A DNA stretch of 64,000 nt from Bradyrhizobium sp. SZCCHNS1050 (GTDB lineage: Bacteria; Pseudomonadota; Alphaproteobacteria; Rhizobiales; Xanthobacteraceae): positions 2,173,501 to 2,237,500 of the forward strand of contig NZ_JAUETR010000001.1 of the NCBI RefSeq assembly GCF_032484785.1, in the 5' to 3' direction. The stretch's first letter is position 1. Each line of letters opens with the position of its first letter. Shown one piece after another: positions 26,590 to 35,312 of the stretch. Below the pieces are notes generated by a model. That model was not told the DNA's origin and made no database searches. It was given only the letters and a program-made list of their open reading frames with translations. The position numbers and the translations under genes are program-made.

Positions 26590-28377
26590 GTGACCGAGAC
26601 CATTGCCGAGATCGTCGCCGCCCATCGCGCCGGCCTGACAACGCCAAGCGACACGATCGCGCGCTGCTACGCCGGGATCCGCGCGCACAACGACCCCGCC
26701 ATCTTCATCAGCCTGCGCGGCGAGAAGGACGCGCTCGCGGAGGCCGAAACCCTCGCCGACCGGGACAGATCGCTGCCGCTCTACGGCGTGCCCGTCGCGG
26801 TGAAGGACAATATCGACGTGGCGGGCCTGCCGACCACCGCCGCCTGCCCCGCCTTCGCCTACACGCCATCTCGCGATTCCACCGCGGTGGCGCGGCTGCG
26901 CGCGGCCGGCGCGATCATCATCGGCAAGACCAATCTCGACCAGTTCGCCACCGGCCTCGTCGGCGTGCGCTCGCCCTACGGCATTCCGAAAAATCCGGTG
27001 CGCGCCGATCTCGTTCCGGGCGGATCGAGCTCGGGCTCGGCGGTCGCCGTCTCCGCGGGTCTCGTGCCGCTCGCACTCGGGACGGATACTGCGGGCTCCG
27101 GCCGCGTGCCGGCAATGCTCAACAACATCGTCGGCCTGAAGCCGAGCCTCGGCATGATCTCGACGTCCGGCCTGGTGCCGGCCTGCCGCACGCTCGACTG
27201 CATTTCGGTGTTCTCGCTGACGGTCGACGACGCCGTCGCGGCGCTCTCGGTGCTGGCGGCGCCGGATCCGCTCGATCCGTTCTCGCGCGACCGGCCGCTT
27301 GGGGCCGTGACGGCATTTCCCGAGGGCGTGAAGCTCGGCATTCCCCGCCCCGGGCAGTTGATCTTCTTCGGCGACAAGGCGGCGGACGCCGCCTATGGCG
27401 CTGCCGCCGCGCGCTTCGTCAAGCTTGGCGCCGAGCTGGTCGAGTTCGACCTCGAGCCGTTCTACGAGACCGCGCGGCTGCTCTATGAAGGCCCCTGGGT
27501 CGCCGAGCGCTATCTCGTGATCCGCGATCTGCTCGCCTCCGATCCCGATGCGATCCACCCCGTGACGCGCGAGATCACCATCGGCGGCGCGCGCGGCAGC
27601 GCGGCCGACACCTTTGCCGCGCTTTATCGTCTGCAGGCGCTGCGCAAGGTGGCCGAGCGTACCTTCGCCGATATCGACGCGCTGGTGCTGCCGACGGCGC
27701 CGACCGCCTACACCACCGCGGATGTGCTCGCCAATCCGATCGAGCTCAACAGCCGGCTCGGCACCTACACCAACTTCGTCAACCTGCTCGATCTCTGCGG
27801 GCTTGCGGTGCCGGCTGCGATGCGCAGCGACGGCGTCCCGTTCGGCATCACCCTACTGGCGCCAGCCGGCCGCGATGCGGCGCTCGCCAGTCTCGGGCGC
27901 GCCTTCCATGCCGACACGGCGCTGCCGGTCGGCGCCAAGCCGGTCCCGCTGCCGCCGCTCGCTCCCGTGTCTCCGGCACTGCATGGCGACGAGATCGCCG
28001 TCGTCGTCGTCGGCGCGCATCTCTCAGGGATGGCATTGAACCACGAGCTGACGAGCCTCGGCGGACGTATGCTCGAGGCGACGACCACCGCGCCTGACTA
28101 CAAGCTCTACGCGCTGTCGACCACGCCGCCCAAGCCCGGCATGCTGCGGATCGACGACGGCCAGGGCACGGCAATGGCCGTCGAGCTCTGGGCGCTGTCG
28201 GCCGCGAGCTTCGGCAAATTCGTCAACCTCATCCCGCCGCCATTGTCGATCGGCACCATCCGGCTCGCCAACGGCCGCAGCGCCAAGGGCTTCCTTGTCG
28301 AGCCTGCCGCCCTCGATGGCGCGCGCGACATCTCGGAGTTCGGCGGCTGGCGCGCGTATATGGCGCAGAAAAGCTGA
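26590..28377 (+). CDS. atzF: Allophanate hydrolase
   Basis: 595 residues. The N-terminal amidase-signature domain holds the Ser-cisSer-Lys triad: Lys in VPVAVKDNIDVAG and the serines in PGGSSSGSAVAVS. The C-terminal domain (from about 460; LHGDEIAVVVVGAHLSGM) is the AtzF/DUR1,2-type second domain. It converts allophanate to ammonia and CO2, the last step of urea-carboxylase, biuret and cyanuric-acid routes. The start is a GTG overlapping the stop of a 15-codon upstream frame (GTGA). It converges on the GntR-atzHEG operon, and the two together make a complete amide-hydrolysis module. Confidence 0.9.
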   Translation: MTETIAEIVAAHRAGLTTPSDTIARCYAGIRAHNDPAIFISLRGEKDALAEAETLADRDRSLPLYGVPVAVKDNIDVAGLPTTAACPAFAYTPSRDSTAVARLRAAGAIIIGKTNLDQFATGLVGVRSPYGIPKNPVRADLVPGGSSSGSAVAVSAGLVPLALGTDTAGSGRVPAMLNNIVGLKPSLGMISTSGLVPACRTLDCISVFSLTVDDAVAALSVLAAPDPLDPFSRDRPLGAVTAFPEGVKLGIPRPGQLIFFGDKAADAAYGAAAARFVKLGAELVEFDLEPFYETARLLYEGPWVAERYLVIRDLLASDPDAIHPVTREITIGGARGSAADTFAALYRLQALRKVAERTFADIDALVLPTAPTAYTTADVLANPIELNSRLGTYTNFVNLLDLCGLAVPAAMRSDGVPFGITLLAPAGRDAALASLGRAFHADTALPVGAKPVPLPPLAPVSPALHGDEIAVVVVGAHLSGMALNHELTSLGGRMLEATTTAPDYKLYALSTTPPKPGMLRIDDGQGTAMAVELWALSAASFGKFVNLIPPPLSIGTIRLANGRSAKGFLVEPAALDGARDISEFGGWRAYMAQKS

Positions 28378-28390
28378 TCGCCTCGCGACT

Positions 28391-28464
28391 TCGTCACTGC
28401 GAGCGCAGCGAAGCAATCCCAGAGCTGCGGTCAGGCCTCTGGATTGCTGCGCGGGCAATGACGG
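28391..28464. repeat. Palindromic intergenic repeat (family C)
   Basis: CGTCACTGCGAGCGCAGCGAAGCAATCC pairs with GGATTGCTGCGCGGGCAATGACGG across a short loop. The same family occurs at 58680-58762. It lies between the convergent atzF and GntR stop codons and could end transcripts from both sides. Confidence 0.85.
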
Positions 28465-28488
28465 CAACCCGGAAGACGGCGAGCTTAG

Positions 28489-29220
28489 CTATACCGACAC
28501 CGCGTAGATCTCGTATTCGCCGCGCACCAGCTCGATGTGCGCCTTCATGGCACTCGCCGCGCCGGCCTTGTCGCCGCGCAGGATGGCCACGACGACGCGG
28601 TCGTGCTCGGCATGCGACTTGGCGAGGCGGCCGAGATTGCGGAACTGGGCGCGGCGGAACGGCTGCACGCGCACCCGCGTCGCCAAGGTGATCTCGGCGA
28701 TGTAGGCATTGTGCGCGCCGGCATAGATCGCGTTGTGGAAGCGCTCGTTCACCTCGTGGAAGCGCTCGGGGTTGCCGGCGTGGCTGAGATTGCGCAGCTC
28801 CTCGTGGATGGCTTCCAGCCGCTGCCGCTCGACCGGCGTCATGCGCTGCGCCGCGAGACCAGCGCACAGGCCCTCGAGCTCGGCCATCGCCTCGAACATG
28901 CCGGTGAGACGGTCGGCCGACGGCCGCGCCACGACAGCGCCGCGATGTGCACGCGCCTCGATCAGCCCGGAAGTCGCCAATTGACGCAGCGCTTCGCGCA
29001 CCGGCGTGCGCGAGACGTTGAAGCGCTTGGCGATCTCGGTCTCGTCCAGCGGCGCGCCCGGCGCCAGCGCGCCGCGCACGATCTCATCGGCCAGCTGCAG
29101 GCGCAGCTCCTCGGCGCGCGTGATTTTCGCGACGGCAGGCGGCGCGCGGTCGATGCGCTTGATCTCCGAGTCGCGGGCGGACCGCTGGCGCGTTCGCGGC
29201 GGTAGATCGTCCAGGCTCAT
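28489..29220 (-). CDS. GntR-family (FCD) regulator of the atz operon
   Basis: 243 residues. A winged helix lies at about residues 36-100 (LAPGAPLDETEIAKRFNVSRTPVREALRQL), followed by the all-helical FCD ligand domain with metal-binding His/Asp positions (HEVNERFHNAIY, HAEHDRVV). It starts two bases after the atzH stop, so it belongs to the operon and probably autoregulates. The ligand may be a carboxylated urea-type compound. Confidence 0.88.
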   Translation of the reverse strand: MSLDDLPPRTRQRSARDSEIKRIDRAPPAVAKITRAEELRLQLADEIVRGALAPGAPLDETEIAKRFNVSRTPVREALRQLATSGLIEARAHRGAVVARPSADRLTGMFEAMAELEGLCAGLAAQRMTPVERQRLEAIHEELRNLSHAGNPERFHEVNERFHNAIYAGAHNAYIAEITLATRVRVQPFRRAQFRNLGRLAKSHAEHDRVVVAILRGDKAGAASAMKAHIELVRGEYEIYAVSV

Positions 29221-29222
29221 CC

Positions 29223-29615
29223 TTAGCCGCCCTTTGCTTCATCGATGATGCTGACATGGGCAGCAACGATTCTCCAGCCTTCAGGAAACCGGACCCAGGT
29301 CTGCATCTGGCGTCCGACCTTGCCGGGCGCGGTGTCGCGATAGAACAGCGTCGAGGCGACCGCGGCGTCACGGCCGTAAGTGGTGATCACGGTGCGCGCG
29401 GTCCGCCGCATCAGTCCAGCCGGCGAGCGCGCGGCGCGAAATGCAGCGATCTCGCCGTAGCCATAGAGGTTCTCGCCGATGCCGTAGCGCAGCGTACGGG
29501 AGTCCTGCTTGAACAGCTCGTCGAGCACGGCAACGTCGTTGCCGACCAGCGCCTGTTCGTAGCGCTGGAACTGCGCGGTGACTTCCGCGACGACGTCAGG
29601 CAGATCGACTTCCAT
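29223..29615 (-). CDS. atzH: AtzH/HpxZ-like protein (DUF3225, NTF2-like fold)
   Basis: 130 residues. YEQALVGNDVAVLDELF and TWVRFPEGWRIVAAHVSII are typical of the DUF3225 NTF2-like family. These small proteins accompany AtzE/HpxY amidases in s-triazine or oxalurate catabolism. The ATG has a GGAG ribosome site and overlaps the end of atzE by 20 bases. Its biochemical role is uncertain; AtzH or HpxZ naming follows gene context. Confidence 0.82.
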   Translation of the reverse strand: MEVDLPDVVAEVTAQFQRYEQALVGNDVAVLDELFKQDSRTLRYGIGENLYGYGEIAAFRAARSPAGLMRRTARTVITTYGRDAAVASTLFYRDTAPGKVGRQMQTWVRFPEGWRIVAAHVSIIDEAKGG

Positions 29616-31041
29616 TCTCCAGAACTCCTCGCGGGGCCGGCGCAGCGGCGACGCCAAGCTGTTGCAAGGCGTGGGCCACACGCAATGCGACATGTTCGCA
29701 CCAGGGCGCCGCGATGATCTGCACGCCGATGGGCATCGGCGCGAGCGGAATCGGGACGGCGACGACGGGAAGCCCGATGAACGAGATCGGCTGGGTATGA
29801 ATGCCGATATTGGCACGCACCGGCAGCTCGACGCCGTCGAGCACGAAGGTCGCCTGCCCGAGCTTGGGTGCAACGCAGGGCGTTGCGGGCGCGATCAGCA
29901 CGTCGACGGACTTGAACAGCTCCAGCACCCGGGCGCGGTACCAGCGGCGAAACTTCTGCGCGCGGTCGACCATCGGTGCCGGAATCATCGCCCCCGCAAT
30001 CAGCCGATCGCGCACCGCCGGATCGAAATCCTGCGGCTGCTTGCGCAAGCGGTCGAGATGCAGCGAGGCGCCTTCGGTCGTGCTGATGACATAGGCCGCG
30101 GCGCGAGCACGCGCGGCTTCGGGCACCTCGACGACGTCGGTCGCCTTGAGCGCGGTCGCCACGCGGCTGACCGCCTCGGCGGCCTCCGGAAACAGGTTCT
30201 TCTGAAAGTGGCCGCCGGCAATGGCGATGCGCAGGCCATCGAGCCCTTGCGACAGCGAAGCTGAGACCGGCTCCGGCGCACGCGTGGTGCACGCGGCATC
30301 GTCGGCATCGGGCCCCTGCATCACGTCGTAGGCAAGCGCGAGATCCTCGACCGAGCGTGCGAACGGACCGAGATGATCCAGGCTCATGACGAACGGAAAC
30401 GAGCGCGCCCGCGACAGCCGGCCATAGGTCGGCTTGAGGCCGAAGATGCCGCAGAACGACGACGGCACACGGATCGAGCCGTTGGTGTCGGAGCCCAGCG
30501 CGATCGGCACCAGGCCGCCGCCGACGGCGCTGCCCGAGCCGCCCGACGAGCCGCCGCTCATCCGCGTCGGATCATGCGGATTGCGCGACGGGCCGTCGTG
30601 CACGTTCTCGCCGGTGAAGTCGTAGGCGTATTCGCCCATGTTGAGCGCACCGACGAGGACGGCGCCGGCCGCCTCCATGCGCTCGATCAGCGTCGCGTCG
30701 CGCGTCGCGGGCGCTCGATCACGGTTGATCTTGGAGCCGGCGCGGGTCGACAGCCCCGCGACGTCGAACAGGTTCTTCACCGCGAACGGCACGCCGGCGA
30801 GCGGACCGACGGGCTTGCCCGCCGCGATGTCGGCATCCACCGCACGCGCCTTCGCACGCGCCCGCTCGGCGGTCACGTCCGTGAACGAGTTGAGCACACC
30901 ATCGCGGACCGCAATCCGCGCCAGCGCGGCGTCGGTAGCCTCGACGGCCGAGAGCTTGCGGGTGGCGACCGCGGAGGCGATGGCGCTCGCGGTCATCTCG
31001 GGAGAACTAAGCGGTGAAGACACTGGCAGGCTCGGCTTCAT
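29596..31041 (-). CDS. atzE: AtzE-family amidase (1-carboxybiuret hydrolase or oxalurate amidohydrolase type)
   Basis: Up to 481 residues of the amidase-signature family. Catalytic Lys in VPFAVKNLFDVAG and the serine motif MSGGSSGGSGSAVGGG. AtzE forms a heterotetramer with the small subunit AtzG, encoded just upstream, and removes the amide nitrogen of 1-carboxybiuret before AtzF; the related HpxY acts on oxalurate. The longest start (31041) overlaps atzG by 35 bases; an ATG at 30996, 10 bases after the atzG stop, is about equally plausible. Biuret hydrolase is absent here, so the real substrate may differ from the triazine pathway. Confidence 0.88.
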   Translation of the reverse strand: MKPSLPVSSPLSSPEMTASAIASAVATRKLSAVEATDAALARIAVRDGVLNSFTDVTAERARAKARAVDADIAAGKPVGPLAGVPFAVKNLFDVAGLSTRAGSKINRDRAPATRDATLIERMEAAGAVLVGALNMGEYAYDFTGENVHDGPSRNPHDPTRMSGGSSGGSGSAVGGGLVPIALGSDTNGSIRVPSSFCGIFGLKPTYGRLSRARSFPFVMSLDHLGPFARSVEDLALAYDVMQGPDADDAACTTRAPEPVSASLSQGLDGLRIAIAGGHFQKNLFPEAAEAVSRVATALKATDVVEVPEAARARAAAYVISTTEGASLHLDRLRKQPQDFDPAVRDRLIAGAMIPAPMVDRAQKFRRWYRARVLELFKSVDVLIAPATPCVAPKLGQATFVLDGVELPVRANIGIHTQPISFIGLPVVAVPIPLAPMPIGVQIIAAPWCEHVALRVAHALQQLGVAAAPAPRGVLENGSRSA

Positions 31042-31186
31042 CAGGCAGGGAGAATTCGTCGACCAGCTCCGCCATCTTCAGCGAGACCTCGAGATTGGCG
31101 CGGATGGCCGGGCGCCACGCGTCCTCGATCGGCAGAGCCAATGCACGCCCGACGGCGTCGATGTAATCGTCCAATGGCTCCGCCAT
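31007..31186 (-). CDS. atzG: AtzG-like small amidase subunit (DUF4089)
   Basis: 59 residues, MAEPLDDYIDAVGRALALP then NLEVSLKMAELVDEFSL. This is the DUF4089 pattern of AtzG and HpxX, the GatC-like small subunit that stabilises the AtzE amidase. GAGGAG lies eight bases before the ATG. It follows the ABC ATPase gene by 26 bases and precedes or overlaps atzE. It is easily missed by annotation because of its size. Confidence 0.85.
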   Translation of the reverse strand: MAEPLDDYIDAVGRALALPIEDAWRPAIRANLEVSLKMAELVDEFSLPDEAEPASVFTA

Positions 31187-31212
31187 CAGCTTTTCTCCTC
31201 AAGCTTTCACGC

Positions 31213-33027
31213 TCAATGCGCCGGCAATGGCGGGTGCGGAATCGCCGTCAGCAACTCCCGCGTATAGTCATCCTGCGGATGACCTAGCACACGTTCGGAG
31301 GTGCCTTCCTCGACGATTCGACCCGACCGCATCACGATCACACGATCGCACAACAGCCGCACGACATTCAAATCATGGGAGACGAACAGATAGCTCATAC
31401 CTAACTGCCGCTTGAGGTCCTGCAGGAGATTGAGCACGACCGCCTGCACGGAGACGTCGAGCGCCGCCGTGGGCTCGTCGAGGATGACGAGCTTCGGGTG
31501 CAGTGCGATGGCGCGCGCGATACCGACGCGCGCCTTCTGGCCGCCCGACAATTGGTGCGGAAAACGGTCGAGCAGATTGAGCGGCAGGCCGACCATGGTG
31601 GCGAGCTCCTCGCAGCGGGCACGAAGCGCGTCGCGGCCCTTGATGTCGCCGAGCTGCAGGATCGGATCGGCGATGGCACGCGCCGCGGTGAAGCGCGGAT
31701 TGAGGCTGTCGGTCGGATCCTGGAACACCATCTGGATCCGGCTGCGCAGCGGCAGCCGGGCAAAGGCCTGCGGCAGGATGTTGCCGATCTCCTCGCCATC
31801 GAAGCTGATGCGCCCCGAGGTCTGGTCGAGCAGCCGCATCACCATCATCGACGCCGTCGACTTGCCGCAGCCGGATTCGCCGACCAGGCCAACGCTTTCG
31901 CCATGACCGACCGTGAAGCTGATGCCGTCGACGGCGCGGAACATCTCCGGCTCGACCGCCGGCCTCCGTCCGAACAGTTTCGACAATGTCGCCGAGGCGC
32001 CCTGGCGCGGATATTCCTTAACCAGCTTGTCGACGAGGAGAAGCGGCTTGGCGCTGCTCGCACTCCGCTCGCCCTCCGCACTCCGCTCGTCACCCCCGGG
32101 CTTGACCCGGGGGTTCATCACCTGGAGCGACTCTTGCGAAGATGGATGGATGGCCGGGTCAAGCCCGGCCATGACGGAGGCTGTGTGTGACGGGGCTGCC
32201 ACATCCTCCTCCGGCAGCAGATCGCGCAAGGACACGCCGAGGCGCGGCGTCGCGCGCATCAGCTTGCGTGTATAGGGATGCTGCGGGTTGGCGAAGATGT
32301 CGGCGGCCCTGGCGGTCTCGACCACCCGGCCCTTCTCCATCACCACGACGCGATCGCAATAGGCAGCGGCGAGACCCAGATCATGCGTGATCAGGATCGT
32401 CGACATGCCCCGGCTCTTGGTCAGCTCGAGGACCAGGTCCATCACCGCCTTCTGCGTGGTGACGTCGAGGCCGGTGGTCGGCTCGTCGGCGATCAGGAGC
32501 TGCGGGTTGCAGGCCAGCGCCAGCGCGATGACGACGCGCTGGCACATGCCGCCGGACAATTCGAACGGATAGGCGTGGTAGCGCTCGCGCGGACGCGCGA
32601 TCTTGACCTGCTCGAGCGCGGCGATCGCCTTCTCGGCGCGATCGGTCGCGGCCGCCTGGACGTGCTGCTTCAGCACATCCTCGATCTGCTGGCCCACTTT
32701 CCGGATCGGATTGAGCGCCGCGCGCGGGTTCTGGAAGATCATCGAGATTTCGCGGCCGCGCAGATCGCGCATCGCGCTTTCCTCGGCCGCCCTGACGTCC
32801 ACGCCGGAGAACATCACCGATCCCTCGGCGATGCGCCCGGCGCGGTCGAGGATGCGCATCACCGCATAGGACGTCACCGACTTGCCCGAGCCGGATTCGC
32901 CGACGATCGCGAGCGTCTCGCCCTTGGCGACGGAGATGTCGACATGCTGCACCGCCTTGACGATACCGCGGCGGGTGGAGAATTCGACCGTGAGATCGCG
33001 AACGTCGAGCAGCGGCTGGGCGGTCAT
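31213..33027 (-). CDS. Fused dipeptide-type ABC transporter ATPase (DppD-DppF-like, two domains)
   Basis: 604 residues with two complete ATPase domains. Domain 1 has GESGSGKSV, signature LSGGMCQRVVIALAL and LLIADEPTTGLD. Domain 2, from about residue 328, has GESGCGKST, LSGGQKARVGIARAI and LVILDEPTAALD. The linker (about residues 284-313) is coded by an inserted family-A intergenic repeat, in frame without a stop (AGLDPAIHPS ... NPRVKPGGD). GGAG precedes the ATG. It powers the DppBC-like permease upstream. The operon context suggests import of a nitrogen-rich amide compound rather than peptides. Confidence 0.93.
   Translation of the reverse strand: MTAQPLLDVRDLTVEFSTRRGIVKAVQHVDISVAKGETLAIVGESGSGKSVTSYAVMRILDRAGRIAEGSVMFSGVDVRAAEESAMRDLRGREISMIFQNPRAALNPIRKVGQQIEDVLKQHVQAAATDRAEKAIAALEQVKIARPRERYHAYPFELSGGMCQRVVIALALACNPQLLIADEPTTGLDVTTQKAVMDLVLELTKSRGMSTILITHDLGLAAAYCDRVVVMEKGRVVETARAADIFANPQHPYTRKLMRATPRLGVSLRDLLPEEDVAAPSHTASVMAGLDPAIHPSSQESLQVMNPRVKPGGDERSAEGERSASSAKPLLLVDKLVKEYPRQGASATLSKLFGRRPAVEPEMFRAVDGISFTVGHGESVGLVGESGCGKSTASMMVMRLLDQTSGRISFDGEEIGNILPQAFARLPLRSRIQMVFQDPTDSLNPRFTAARAIADPILQLGDIKGRDALRARCEELATMVGLPLNLLDRFPHQLSGGQKARVGIARAIALHPKLVILDEPTAALDVSVQAVVLNLLQDLKRQLGMSYLFVSHDLNVVRLLCDRVIVMRSGRIVEEGTSERVLGHPQDDYTRELLTAIPHPPLPAH
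32088..32177. repeat. Family-A palindromic repeat inside a coding sequence
   Basis: Exactly 90 bases (30 codons), from CGTCACCCCCGGGCTTGACC to GGCCATGACGG, with pairing ends like the intergenic copies. It lies in the linker between the two ATPase domains and keeps the frame open. The same translated signature (MAGLDPAIH) is what I associate with these repeats when they are read as protein. Confidence 0.85.
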
Positions 33028-33048
33028 CCGTGGCTCCGCTTGTTACGA

Positions 33049-33179
33049 CCGTCATGCGCGGGCTTGACCCGCCTGCGGGGCCGAAGCCCCTTCGGCGCGG
33101 CGAAGGCCCGCGCGTCCATCACACTGACGAAGGTGTTCTTGAAGGGATGGATTGCCGGGTCAAGCCCGGCAATGACGGA
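33049..33179. repeat. Palindromic intergenic repeat (family A, long form)
   Basis: CCGTCATGCGCGGGCTTGACCC at one end and GTCAAGCCCGGCAATGACGG at the other, with an inner GGGGC...GCCCC hairpin. It occupies most of the spacer between the permease and ATPase genes of the dpp-like operon. Confidence 0.8.
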
Positions 33180-33204
33180 GTCGTTTTGTGGTGCGCTCAT
33201 CGCC

Positions 33205-34107
33205 TTACGTCCTGCGCTGCGGGTCGACGATGTCGCGCAGGCCGTCGCCGAGCAGGTTGAAGCAGAACACCGCGATCATCAGCGCGAGACCCGGGAACAG
33301 CGCGATCCACCATTCGCCCGACACCATGAACGAGGCGCCCTCGGCAACCATGATGCCCCATTCCGCCGTCGGCGGCCGCACGCCGAGGCCGATGAACGAC
33401 AGGCCTGCGGCATTGAGGATGGCGTAGCCCATGGTCAGCGACATCTGCACGATCATGATCGGCATGATGTTCGGCAGGATGTGGCCGAGCAGGATGCGCA
33501 GCTCGCTGTTGCCCGACAGCCGTGCCGCCTGCACGAAGCCGGCGTTGCGGCGGACATTGGCCTCGGCGCGTGCCACGCGCGCATAGAGCGGGAAATTCAC
33601 GATCGCGGTGGCGATGATGATGTTCTGCACGGTGTTGCCGAGCGCGGCGACGATGCCCATCGCCAGTACGAACAGCGGGAACGCCATGATCGTGTCGGCG
33701 ATGCGGCCGACGATGCGATCGGTCCAGCCGCCGAAGAAGCCGGCGGCGACGCCGGCGAGACCGCCCAGGAAGAACACCAGCGCGACCGAGGCGATCGCGA
33801 TGAAGGTGTCGAGCCGGGTCGCGACCACAACGCGGCTGAAGATGTCGCGGCCGAGCTGATCGGTGCCGAACCAATGCGCCGCCGACGGCGGCTTTAGCGC
33901 GGACGCGGTGTCGCTGGCCAGCGGATCATAGGGCACGATCCACGGGCCGAAGATGGCTGCAAACAGGATCACGACCAGGAGGCCGAAGGCGAAGCCCGTC
34001 ACCTTGTTCTCGGCCAGGACATAGCGCGTGTGGCCGATCAGGGCTGTCAGTCCCGACGTCCGCGAGGGAACGGCGGCAGGCTCGACGGTCGGCGCGACAG
34101 TGCTCAT
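33205..34107 (-). CDS. Dipeptide-type ABC transporter permease (DppC-like)
   Basis: 300 residues, six hydrophobic spans. GTDQLGRDIFSRVVVATR is the conserved DppC N-domain motif, and EANVRRNAGFVQAARLSGNSE is the coupling loop. Its ATG overlaps the DppB-like stop (ATGA). Together with the other genes of the operon it forms a complete importer. Confidence 0.92.
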   Translation of the reverse strand: MSTVAPTVEPAAVPSRTSGLTALIGHTRYVLAENKVTGFAFGLLVVILFAAIFGPWIVPYDPLASDTASALKPPSAAHWFGTDQLGRDIFSRVVVATRLDTFIAIASVALVFFLGGLAGVAAGFFGGWTDRIVGRIADTIMAFPLFVLAMGIVAALGNTVQNIIIATAIVNFPLYARVARAEANVRRNAGFVQAARLSGNSELRILLGHILPNIMPIMIVQMSLTMGYAILNAAGLSFIGLGVRPPTAEWGIMVAEGASFMVSGEWWIALFPGLALMIAVFCFNLLGDGLRDIVDPQRRT

Positions 34108-35117
34108 CCTTCCAGCCTCACGCGGGGATCGATGACGCCATAGAGAATGTCGATGACGAGGTTGAGGACGACGTACATGATCGCCATCGTCAGCACGAAG
34201 CCCTGCACCGGCGCGAAGTCGGAGGCGATCAGCGCCTCGACCGCATAGGAGCCGATGCCGGGCCAGGCGAACACCTTCTCCACCAGCACGTTGGCGCCGA
34301 GCAGGAAGGAGAACACCATCGATAGCGTGGTGATGACCGGCAGCATGGCGTTGCGGAACGCATAGGTCACGGTGACAGTCGCGGGCGACAGGCCCGAGGC
34401 GCGCGCCGTGCGGACGAATTCCGACGACAGCACCGACAGCATCGAGGCCCGCGTCATGCGCGCGATCGGAGCCAGCGAGAAGATCGCCAGCGTCGCGGCG
34501 GGCAGGATCAACTGGCTCAGCGCCGAGCGGAACGCCTCGCCGTCACGCGCGATCAGCGTATCGATGAGGTAGAAGCCGGTCACGGGGTTCGGCGCGCTAT
34601 AAAACACGTCGAGCCGGCCGAGCGGCGCCGGTGACCAGCCGAGCCGGAAGTAGAACACATACACCAGCACCACCCCGGTGAAGAACACCGGCAGCGAGAC
34701 GCCCGCGGTCGTGACGATACGGCAGGTATGGTCGATCCACGACCCCGGCCGCGTCGCCGCGAGCACACCGAGCGGCAGCGCGATCGCGACGGATACCAAC
34801 AGACCGAGCAAGGTCAGCTCGGCCGAGGCCGGCAGGCGGTTGCGAATCTCGCTGGCGACCGGCTGGCCTGTGGTCAGCGAACTGCCGAGATCGCCATGGG
34901 CGAGATCGACGGTGTAGCGGAAGAACTGCTCGACCAGCGGCTTGTCGAAGCCGAGCTTCTTGCGGATCTGCTCCACCGCCTCCTTGGTGGCGGCGGGGCC
35001 GGCAAAATACGCCGCGGGATCGCCGGGCAAGGCGCGCGTGAGCAGGAAGGTGACGATCACGACGCCGATCAGCGACGGGATCGCGAACGCGAGGCGCTTG
35101 GCGATGAGGCTCAGCAT
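34104..35117 (-). CDS. Dipeptide-type ABC transporter permease (DppB-like)
   Basis: 337 residues. Starts with LIAKRLAFAIPSLIGVVIVTFLL, the typical first span, then LPGDPAAYFAGPAATKE and the coupling loop EFVRTARASGLSPATVTVTYAFRNA. Overlaps the DppC-like gene by four bases. It follows the binding protein after a 195-base spacer that is mostly repeat. Confidence 0.92.
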   Translation of the reverse strand: MLSLIAKRLAFAIPSLIGVVIVTFLLTRALPGDPAAYFAGPAATKEAVEQIRKKLGFDKPLVEQFFRYTVDLAHGDLGSSLTTGQPVASEIRNRLPASAELTLLGLLVSVAIALPLGVLAATRPGSWIDHTCRIVTTAGVSLPVFFTGVVLVYVFYFRLGWSPAPLGRLDVFYSAPNPVTGFYLIDTLIARDGEAFRSALSQLILPAATLAIFSLAPIARMTRASMLSVLSSEFVRTARASGLSPATVTVTYAFRNAMLPVITTLSMVFSFLLGANVLVEKVFAWPGIGSYAVEALIASDFAPVQGFVLTMAIMYVVLNLVIDILYGVIDPRVRLEG

Positions 35118-35168
35118 GAGCAGCCCCCTGCCCGAATTGGCCCAGACCTGTCCGCGCGGCGCACTCGG

Positions 35169-35272
35169 CTCCCTCCCCCCTTGTGGGGGAGGGCTGGGGA
35201 GGGGGGTGGACCCAGACGGCAGTGGGTGTGGCTACCCCCCTCCCTGCCCCTCCCCCACAAGGGGGGAGGGAA
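35169..35272. repeat. CCCTCCCCC/GGGGGAGGG palindromic repeat (family D)
   Basis: CTCCCTCCCCCCTTGTGGGG ... CCCCACAAGGGGGGAGGG form a long inverted repeat with an internal copy. Relatives lie at 50023-50177 and 54916-55126. It sits between the binding-protein stop and the DppB-like start, within the operon. Confidence 0.85.
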
Positions 35273-35312
35273 TGAGAGAGCTCGGCCCATATTACATCCC
35301 CCCATCACTGTC

